The notes under the pieces are model-generated. The model searched no databases and had not been told where the DNA came from. It saw only the letters and a list, made by a program, of their open reading frames with translations. DNA of 64,000 nucleotides, from NCBI GenBank assembly GCA_024138025.1, contig JAMXBD010000392.1, positions 496,001-560,000 on the forward strand, given 5' to 3'. The position numbers and the translations under genes were made by a program. The stretch's first letter is position 1; each line of letters starts with the position of its first letter. Source of the DNA: Combretum micranthum (taxonomy: Eukaryota > Streptophyta > Magnoliopsida > Myrtales > Combretaceae). Below, piece by piece: positions 55,715 through 64,000 of the stretch.

Positions 55715-55897
55715 CTAGTCTCCTTCGCTATGCAAAAAAGCATGCAAGTGCAAGCTCTATCTCTCCTTCATAATTATAAAGGTGAAAATAGGAAAGCTAA
55801 GTTCACTTGCCTATATTTTATCATTCATAACAAGTTTTTCCCTTAAATCACATAAATTGATCAAGAAAGGGATTTGATTGATCATCTAGATTTTGTA
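55715..55897 (+). repeat. Direct duplication, copy 2, right part
   Basis: It continues the homology to 39345-40617 (TGCAAAAAAGCA-G-AAGTGCAA, AAATCACATAAA-T-GTCAAGAAAGGGAT, then the ATCTAGATTT end). Includes the MULE-C duplication at 55715-55723. Confidence 0.75.
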
Positions 55898-55904
55898 GAA
55901 AGGT

Positions 55905-56862
55905 TATTGCTAATTTTGATTCTTTTTCAAGCTTTAATGCCTAATTCATGCACAACAATAAATAGACAACAAGAATAATATTGCAATAAATATAGAGATA
56001 AAGTTAGAGAAGATCACACCAAGTTTAAGGTGGAGTTTGGTCCGTTCCTAGTCTCTATGATCATATAATGCCTCACTTAAGGAGGATTTCACACTCTATT
56101 CAAATGCTTCAAAGAGCCACACAATACAATGCCTCATAATTGAAGATTTCATCACAATACAAACACAATTGCTTGAGTTAAGTTTTTAAAACATAATAGA
56201 CTCAAATCAAGACTTTACTAAATCACTTAATACAAATTAAGTATAATGCCTTACAATTTGATAGCAAAATATGAGACAAAAGGCATTATACTTTTCTCTC
56301 TCATACAAAACAAAACAACACAATGTAAAATTAATGCCTAGAGAGGGTGTTAACAAGGTTATGTTAGCAATAAATAATCTATAACCAACACTAATAACAC
56401 GCAAACATCTTCTATCTATAAAAACTCTTAGAAGCCTAGCTATTGCCACCAAAAACATCTTCAACGATCAGATATTAAATGCACTCCAATTGCTAGTTTT
56501 AGCCATATCAACTCATCAGTAGAGAAAAGTTACTTATACTTTATGCACACTAGCGAATTGGAAGGGAGGCTGGTAGGACCCCTAAAACCCACATAAAGTT
56601 ATTATGTAGAGAAAAACTATACCAGCGAGCTCGTAGAACGAGCCGGTGCAATCCTGACCTACAGAATTCTGCTAAAAATAGAGCACAAAACACAAACACA
56701 AATATGAACACGAACACAAACACAAATACAAATATTTGCTCATTTTCAACACATTTTCACATCAAACATGTATAACTAATTAAGTGTAACTTAACATAAT
56801 TAAATGGTTAATTGTGCAACTAAGTTCCTCATCAAAAACACACTTTGAACATACAATGAGCT
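55905..56862 (-). repeat. Copia-type LTR relic, minus orientation
   Basis: On the minus strand the stretch reads like a diverged relative of the copia LTR at 43977: TTCAA-GTGT...TTTTGATGAG near the start, TACACTTAATTAGT, GTGTTTTGTGC-T...TTTTTAGCAGAA and TTGGAGTGCATTTAAT in the same order. The lower half (to ~55905) has TATA/pA-like AT-rich sequence. There is no second LTR or coding region, so it is a solo LTR or fragment. Boundaries are approximate. Confidence 0.5.
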
Positions 56863-57526
56863 GGGGCCTCATTTCATTCTCGTAACGTGAGTGAATGCAC
56901 CGCAAGACCAGACAAGTTACTCCCTCGCCTCGCAGTGGCGGCATCTGTCTTTGAAGTTAAATCATTTCCTAAGATGGCTCCTCTTATTAAACATAGTTTA
57001 AGCAATTCCCCGTGTCTACGAATAGAAAAGGGTCTGAGGGTTAAGACATCAGTCTAGGGACTTCCTTTTCAGAAGGAAGAGGGGCATGGGTGGGCAAGGC
57101 TTAGCAAGTAAGCGCGAAATGGACTCTCTTTTCAAGGTGCGAAGAGCAACTCCCTCTCAATTTAACACTCCCCCTTAGTTAAGCATCCGGGTTTAAAGAA
57201 GTTTTAGCAAATAGGACCAAAAGACTTTGATACTTAACTTAAGAGAAAACCCAAGTTACACTTAATCAAACAAAGCGAACACAAACAAAATATTCCTGCA
57301 TGTTAATTATGCACTTAATATTTCTATCCTTATGGACACATAAAAAAGGCAAAAACACTCCATGCCATAGGAAGGAAAATGATACAATACATGCATGATA
57401 TCTATTTAGTATTAGTGTTTTGCCTAAAAAGATAAGTTCATTACAACCTTACAACATTTTCTCAACATTTCAAGGTCACAAAGAGGTCTTGACTATCCAA
57501 ACATGCATGAACTCATATATAATCAA
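56863..57526. other. Interval before MULE-B, nothing assigned
   Basis: A GC-richer stretch with no long ORF (about 56880-57180, containing CCTCGCCTCGCAGTGGCGGC) that I could not assign. It could be the end of the internal region belonging to the minus-strand LTR. Confidence 0.3.
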
Positions 57527-58278
57527 GGATTAATGTCAAATTTGGTACCTAAAATTTGGTCAAAATTTTAATTAAGTACCTGAATTTAAGAAAGTTCAAT
57601 TTCAGTACATGAACTAACTTTTTGAGTACATTTTCAGTACCTCGGTTAACTATGTTATAATGGCTGCTGACGTGTCAAATTCTACCGATAAGAAGCTACC
57701 ACATGGAATTTTAAATGAAAAAAAAAATCAAACAACATAACTAAACTTAGGTTAGCTAGATGCAGGTGGGAGAGAATGATAAGCATGTGATTGTGTACAC
57801 TTACAAGGGCAGCTGTAATGCTAAAAATAAATCTTCCCCAGTGAACAACAACAGTGACGATGAGCAGTGAGTGCATATGCTGTGTAATCGAGTGAACATC
57901 AACGAAATTGAGACGAAGGATCAATAAGAACCTTAACTTGCACTGAAGATTCGAAATCCCTAAATTTTGACTTCGTCTTGTAAAGGACGAATGAAAACCC
58001 TAAGTTGCACTGAGTTGAGAGCCGACACTGTAGAGCACGTAATCATCTTTATCTGACCTAAGAGCATCTTTCTATCCTCAAAAGAAGCAACAATAGTTTA
58101 TTTTACCTTGGTGACACCACAAACACTAGCTATCCCATTCAACAACCAATCAAAGAATGAAGGTACATCGAGAATGACGTTTGGTGCCACAAACCCAGGT
58201 GAAATGTAACTTTACGAACCACTTTTAAAGTTTTGTTTTCCCTCCTCTTTCCATTTCAACCCTATGCGGTGTAGTGAG

Positions 58279-58280
<2 letters not shown>

Positions 58281-58311
<31 letters not shown>
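58281..58311. repeat. (GT)n microsatellite in MULE-B
   Basis: Fifteen or so GT units. MULE-A has a short irregular GTGTGTATATACATATA at the same place (about 28542-28557). Confidence 0.9.
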
Positions 58312-58312
<1 letters not shown>

Positions 58313-58639
58313 TATTGCTGTTATTCAAGAAACCCTAACTACTTATCATATGCTAGCCATCTTACAGTTTGTGAAACACAATACAAGTATATGTTAAATG
58401 GGTTTGTGTCTATTTAGTCTAACCCAAACATTTTGATTTGTGTATGTTAAGTGACCATGTATTGAGAGCTAATTGGAAATGCATAATGTTCATTGTCCAT
58501 GTGGAGGGAGCTTCCCTATAGTGTTTGCTGAGTGGATCTGCATAGTGGTAATGAGTGGATCTACTTAATCCACTACTCATTGCATGTTCTTAGTGCATAC
58601 ATGGTGGGAATGGTGAAATGATTTATTCTTATTTTTGTC

Positions 58640-61049
58640 TGTATACAGGGTAAACCTCTTTGTATATGTGGGAGATGGTTTTTAGAGTCAAGGTGCTAAG
58701 AGGGAATACGTAGGTGGTAAGCAAGTTTGTTAAACTGTTCAACTGAAGCAGATAGACCAGGTTAAACTTCTCTATTTCCTTGGAGACCTTCATTTTATGA
58801 ACATTGACAAGATATTTTTCTTAGTTCCTGGGAAGACACTAGTGGATGGACTTCTATCCTTGCCTTTATGTGACAATGTTGCATATAACGGTTTGGTTGC
58901 TATACTGAGATGAAGTAGTGGTGGTCATCTATACATTGAACACACTCCTGGTCGGATGCAAAAGGACTGTCTTGAATCTAAAAGCATGCAACACACAAAT
59001 TTGGAATCTAAGGAGGAAGAGGAGGTTGTTGAAGTTAACTACTTATCCGATGATGATGACGAAGAAGTACTAGCTACAAGGAAGAAAAGAAATCTTTCCT
59101 AGCCAAAAAAGGATCTTTGCAAATTGATGGCTTCGAAATTGATGTAGACCCCATGTTCGAAGGTTTGAAATCTAAGTAACCCAAAGCAAACAAAGGTTGT
59201 GGTGTTTCTAGAGGAAGGAGAACCCATTTTTGAAGACGAGGGTAGTTTTTACACAAATTCTAGTGATGATGATGATGACTCTAGTGGTGTGATTCCGCAT
59301 AGGCATGTCAAGAGCAAAGATCACTATGACCCAGATACATTAGCTCCAAATGTTTGTGTTGGCATGGTGTTTTTTAACAAGTAGCAATTTAAGGATGTAA
59401 TGAACAGTTATTCCATACACGATAGACATGCACTAAGGTTAACTCTGAATGATAACCGAAGGATTCAATTCAAATGCAAAAACCCCAAATGTGAATTTAC
59501 CATCTTTGCTTCATACGAGACAAGGACATAAGAATTTGCAGTCAAAACATTTAGAGATAAACATAGCGATGCCGGCCATCTTTTCGAAATAGTCATGCCA
59601 CATATAAGGTTCTTGCAAAGCACTTTCTTTCTCATGTTCGCATAATGCTAAAGATGTCAGCGATCGATATGGAAAAGTTAGCAAAGGAAGAGTTGATGGT
59701 TGATATCACTCGTAGTAAATGTCATCGAGCAAGGAGTATGCACTAATGCAGATACGGGATGAGACAACAATGAAATTAAATAGCTATGGGACTATGTAAA
59801 TGCCTTAAGAAAAGCATCAAAGGAACAAGCAAACATGATTGAGGTACTAGCTAAACATCCTAATCCAAGTCATTTACTATATTTTAAGAGAATGTTTGTC
59901 TGCTTAGATACCTATAGGCTAGGATTTGTCCAAGGATGTTAGCCTATTTTGGGACTAGACCAGTGCTTCTTAAAAGGAGATTTGAAAGGTAAGATCCTTA
60001 GTGTTGTGGCACGTGATGCAAATGGCCAGATGTACCCGGTCACATGGGCATATGTAGAAGGTGAGACCAATGATAGTGGGGCATGGTTCCATAGTAATTT
60101 GAACCTTATTGTTGGCCTTAGTATGCGACAAGAATTTACCATAATTAGTGACATAAGTAATGTCCAACACATATCCCCTTGTTGAGCATCAATTATGTGC
60201 ACGCCATTTTTTTTGCTAACTAGAGGAAGAAACATAAGGGTAATCTACTCCAACGCCTCTTTTGGGCAGCTTACAAGGCAATAACTTTTGGAGAACTAGA
60301 GGAAACTATCATGAAAACAAGGAAAGTCAAACCAAAAGTTGCGGATGATTTTCTTAAAATGAATCTAAAACATCAGTGTTAAGTAATGTTCAAGTGGAAC
60401 ACAAAATATGATGTTTTTGACAACAACATGTCAGAGTGCTTTAACGCAACAATCATAGAAGCAAGACACTTGCCTATCGTGTCGATGATGGAATGTATCA
60501 AAAAACAAGTCGGGTGTAAGATTGCTACAAAATTGAAGAAGGAAGCAAGTGGGCAAACCACTTTACTCCTAGAACATGTGTGTGGATAGAACGGATGAAA
60601 AATGCAAGTTCGAATTGCCATGTGTTGTCCAATGGCCACCTAGAATTTGAAGTGCAACAGGGGTCGATGCATGTGCTGTTGATATTGGCAATTAAAAATG
60701 CACATGTAACCTATGGTCACTATGTAGAATTCCTTGTGCTCATGCTTCTACATGTATACTGTATTTGGGGCATAACATGGACTATTATGACAGTAAGTGG
60801 TATACAACAACAACTTATAGGAAAACATACAAGCATGCTATAATGCCTGTCCCCGGTGTGAAGTTTTGGGGAAGGACTTCAATGGAAGTACTTGATCCTC
60901 TAGTCCCAAAGAATCCCTTTGGTCGTCCTAAGAGAAGTGGGAACAAGGAAGAGGGTGAGCGCAAGGGGGGCTATAAAAGACCCACTCGAGTTATGACGTG
61001 CCAGTTATGTGGTAAACACAACCACAACACCCGTGGATGCCTAACTTAG
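58640..61049 (+). pseudogene. MULE-B transposase (MuDR type), catalytic Asp 1 intact, stops present
   Basis: It begins near 58650 with the N-terminal MULE domain, then an acidic linker (YLSDDDDEE at 59041), a second acidic segment (NSSDDDDDSSG, 59258) and the DBD (VFFNKQFKDVMNSYSIHD, RLTLNDNRRIQFKC). The core reads FKRMFVCLDTYRLGFVQGC, then PILGLDQCFLKGDLKG (first catalytic Asp kept), ARDANGQMYPVTWAYVEGET and TIISD. After frame changes come HFFAN, then AITFGELEETIMKTRK and SECFNATIIEARHLPIVSMM. The SWIM region is degraded (frameshift), followed by RKTYKHAIMPVPGVKFWG and CQLCGKHNHNTRGC, a CCHC-type knuckle. In-frame stops, e.g. before PILGLD, make it inactive, yet it is the better template of the two copies. 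Confidence 0.87.
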
Positions 61050-62002
61050 AAGGAGTAATCTACAGTATTTGGTCCATCACATTTTACTTAATTGAATAGG
61101 GTAATAGAATGTGTTTGTTGTGATTAATGCCTTTAATGTCAATCTTCTATGACAAGCATCGAGCAAAGCTGAAGGGAGTGGGTTGCACCAATAGGACATG
61201 GCAGAACAACATCCTCCATATAATGATCCTAATAGTTCAAAGCATAAGGTATGTCATCAAGAAAACTAAATACTTTTGCTTTGTGTATTATATAGAAAAG
61301 TGAGAGATCCTTCTAAAAATCTAACTAAGGTATGTGGTGGTTTCACAGCATATAGAGAGAGATCCATATAAACAACAATAGATGGCAATTGCACATCAGA
61401 GTGAGCAGTCCACTCCATTTGGTTAGATGTCTCCTTCCATCTAACGATGCAGATTAATGCAATAACCTTTATCGGTTATGCAAAGAGTAAGCCAAATTCA
61501 TGTGCAAGCAAGGGACATAAGGAAGAGGACAATGATGTAAATGGGATTTTAACTCGTGTAATATTTACAGGATTTGAACGCACTTTGTATTGTGATAATT
61601 GAGTGTTTTTTCTTTGCAATTGTTTCAATGGGATGATGCACATAGTATACCCCCCACTCAACAGAGCATGGACAATCTAGTTGATGCCATTATAGTCACA
61701 CCATGAATTACCAGAAGCTTGACCAAGATAAGTCCTTTGACTAGCCTTCCACATGCACACAATCTATTATCTACTCTCAATCGTAGCGTTCATAAGTAGA
61801 AGGGATTGTAAGTTGTTGTTTGCAATATTTCATGGCTTGTTTGCAATGTGCTCACATAATTTATGCCATGCAGCGGTCGATTCATAAAGGTCGGGTGATT
61901 GAAAAAGGCTCTCGCATGAAGAAAGCCTGCATGAAGATACCAACTTCTGCCAAGTTACCAACAACATCAATTAAAAGATGTCAACAACAACTGTGAGCTA
62001 AT

Positions 62003-62206
62003 ATGGAAGATGCTCAAGCAAAAGACCCAATTACATGCACAACTTTCTTAGCAAAACTAAAGCCAAGATGCAAAAACAAGAGGATTAAAAAGGCTCATTG
62101 TAGGAGGAAAAAATTTGATGGTCTACTATTCATTGAATTGGAGGAGTCAAGTGATGAAAATGAAGGTGATGGGAACGTAACGCAAGAGAATCGTACCATG
62201 GAATAG
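62003..62206 (+). CDS. MULE-B conserved C-terminal exon (basic/acidic)
   Basis: Sixty-seven residues closely follow the end of the 35965-36375 frame in MULE-A: EDAQAKDPITCTTFLAKLK, RRKKFDGLLFIELEESSDEN. Conservation between two diverged copies, including an open frame and the position of the stop region, indicates a real coding exon. An upstream segment (about 61900-61990) matches too but is interrupted by a stop. Function unknown. Confidence 0.5.
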   Translation: MEDAQAKDPITCTTFLAKLKPRCKNKRIKKAHCRRKKFDGLLFIELEESSDENEGDGNVTQENRTME

Positions 62207-63256
62207 TAGTTCTTTTTTTTTTTTTGTTAGATGTTAGTGTTTTGATGTAATGTTATAAATGGGAACTGCTTACTAATAATCCCTTTTTTATTTTCGTTTT
62301 TGGGGGGCATGAGGTGTGGCATCTCATTTTTTGGATGGCCATAACACGGTCTACTTTTGGATGCCTTAGTTAAAGGCTATAAAGCCATATATATGGTTCT
62401 TTTTTTTTTCGGAAGCTTGATGTATTGAACTTCCTTGATTTAATGTTAAGACTACTGGCTATGTTTTAGTAATTGCACGATGTTCACTAACCAATGTCTT
62501 CCAAACTATTATGTTCCAACATTATATTCTATCCAAGCATACTGGAGATGAAAATTTTACTTTCTCCACATAGTTTGTTGTTGGACATGTTAACAATATA
62601 TGTCGAAACATTAGGAACGACTCTTTTCGATTGTCCATTGAGAGACTGTCTCAAATCATAGGATATTTTGATGTTTTTTCTTTCAATTCTCTTTCAAAAT
62701 CAACAAGTTACTTGTGCCTTATGCCTTGTAGCTATCCTCACTTAGTACCACAATTAATTCATTCTCTTTGACAATCCACAAATGAATGAGAGGCTATTAT
62801 ATAGTCAATTTTATTAAATGGTCACTTTACCAATCATTTAAGACAAGCTAATGTGCATGTCATGTGTGTTTGGTAGTTCGCTTATGATAGTTTATGGTAG
62901 TTTTAACAACACTGTTTATGCGAGCAATGCTATCACTCAGTGAATGGAAATGAAAAAATCGAAAAAGATTTCCAATATTAAAGAACAAAGGGCATCAATT
63001 AATCATTGAAACAAATGTACATAGTTTAATTGACCATACATATGCCATTTCTCTACATTGATTTACCCTCTAAAGACATTCTACCACATCTTAAACATTC
63101 ATTCACATTTCAGACACAAAAGGAGTAAATCAAACTACTCAAAAAAACTTCACTACCTAAAACAACCAAATACATCAAAATTCCAATCCATGTGGGCATG
63201 AGTATATACTTGCATAAGAAGCTGATATTTTTGCATCCTCTATTATGTACCTCTTC

Positions 63257-63753
63257 TTAGATTTCTCCTTGCTGAAGTAAGTTACATGCGACAACCTCAT
63301 CCAATGTGTCCTCATTCTTGTCTAACAAAAGTCTTCGTAATACAAAGCTTTCATGCCTTAGCCTCTACAATTCATTCATGCGATCTTCAACCATTGATCC
63401 GGGTGTGTTCTCACTATATTCATTACAATCACAATCACGACGTTCTATTTGACCTTTATTCGCTTTATGAGCCTAACAAAAATAATCGCAACCATCACCC
63501 TATTAAACATTATGAATGACAATTAAAGATACGAAAAAACATAATATTTGCATTTTGAATCAAACAAAGGATGACTATGTTCACAATGAACCTTGTTGAA
63601 TCTAGGGCATCCAAAGAATCTGCGCCCATTATTCATAGGAGTCCTTGCAACAATGACTCTTATCCTTAGTCCGCAATAGTACTTCATATGATCCACATTA
63701 TTGTTGGGCGATCGGGATGTTGATGATGTTGAGTGGTTCCACAATCTACTCAT
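63257..63753 (-). pseudogene. MULE-B GRF-zinc-finger gene (convergent to transposase)
   Basis: A small gene starts at the ATG at 63753 and reads LWNHSTSSTSRSPNNN, then YYCGLRIRVIVARTPMNNGR followed by RFFGCPRFN and, across a probable short intron near 63525-63495, GCDYF. This is the GRF zinc-finger signature (C-x-CG...T..NxGRRFFGCPR...C-x-F). A charged C-terminal half includes SMVEDRMNEL, then RLRHESFVLRRLLLDKNEDT, coiled-coil-like, ending at TAA (63257). One TAG lies inside the coiled coil where MULE-A has CAG, so this copy is nearly intact. GRF fingers bind single-stranded DNA or RNA in NEIL3, TOP3A and APE2; a role in transposition is inference. Confidence 0.72.
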
Positions 63754-64000
63754 TAATTAGCCTTGTTTGTTGGCTTTGTCTCACCCCTTCCTCCTTCGAA
63801 CACCCGATCCTACCGTACATAGCAGGTGGGCAACAATGGGGATATATGGATGGGTACAATATGTACACAACATTGGGGAAATTAGAGTTTCGATGGAGTC
63901 AATCTCCCTTTTTGTTCTTCCTCTATGAAATTATGGGTTTGGTGAAATAGATTCATTAAACAAAACCCTGTTTTTTCCAAACCATGGTTAAACCAGGTTT

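Larger units (their letters stand above)
57527..64000 (+). mobile_element. MULE-B: second copy of the MULE-A family, right end outside window
   Basis: The left end GGATTAATGTCAAATTTGGT matches the MULE-A ends. Homology to MULE-A runs through the whole window end, including AATCCCTAAATTT-CACTTCGTCTTGTAAAGGAC near 57950, the transposase and the GRF-finger gene. It has no solo LTR insertion at the position of 29103-32973. The inner end of the right TIR (CCATGGTTA) is visible at about 63982, so the element should end roughly 190 bp past the window. Confidence 0.88.

Noticed and set aside
59258..59290. Acidic D/S-rich stretch as a separate regulatory protein
   Set aside because: It is the acidic linker of the MULE-B transposase and is matched at the same place in MULE-A.

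Overview
The window looks like repeat-rich nuclear DNA of a dicotyledonous plant. It is AT-rich, has a ten-exon gene with kilobase introns, and is otherwise a graveyard of plant transposable elements and one endogenous plant pararetrovirus. There is no bacterial gene organisation, and I saw no rRNA, tRNA or CRISPR array. All calls come from reading the sequence; no alignment or database search was run.

Layout. (1) 1-7888, minus strand: a decayed endogenous member of the Caulimoviridae. From its 5' side (right) to its 3' side (left) it has a leader inverted repeat, a Met-tRNA primer-binding site, a coiled-coil region, movement protein, coat protein with zinc knuckle, reverse transcriptase and RNase H. 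(2) 7889-9710: two related LTR sequences in opposite orientation, the right-hand one with a polypurine tract. (3) 11695-21989, minus strand: the only host gene recognised, a serine carboxypeptidase-like (SCPL) gene of ten exons. All three catalytic motifs are present, but exon 2 has a 1-nt frameshift. Its introns carry several MITEs. (4) 22262-25314: a probable solo LTR about 160 bp upstream of the SCPL TATA box.

(5) 27779-38290: MULE-A, a Mutator-like element with a perfect 9-bp target-site duplication (TSD) and ~190-bp terminal inverted repeats (TIRs). It has a transposase relic on the plus strand and a convergent small GRF-zinc-finger gene. A 3.87-kb solo LTR (perfect TSD ATTTT) sits inside its transposase. 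(6) 39345-55897: a ~1.25-kb direct duplication. Its second copy was split by MULE-C (42089-55714), which carries a MuDR-type transposase N-terminus, a plant mobile domain (PMD) relic and palindromic subterminal repeats. Inside MULE-C is a 9.1-kb Ty1/copia element (TSD GTGAC). Inside that are a 1.34-kb solo LTR (TSD GCAGC) and a chromovirus LTR fragment that replaces most of integrase and RT. A 369-bp MULE-type MITE (9-bp TSD) lies next to the copia element. (7) 55905-56862: a copia-type LTR relic on the minus strand. (8) 57527-64000: MULE-B, a second copy of the MULE-A family. It keeps the first catalytic Asp and a better preserved GRF-zinc-finger gene, and the window ends at the start of its right TIR.

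The elements record an order of insertion: the duplication, then MULE-C, then copia, then the Athila-like LTR and the chromovirus LTR; separately, MULE-A, then its solo LTR. The most interesting points are the GRF-finger gene conserved in both MULE copies, the tandem hairpin repeats with covarying stems in the copia 3' region, the MuDR/PMD combination with palindromic subterminal repeats in MULE-C, and the endogenous pararetrovirus with its leader inverted repeat and PBS still visible.
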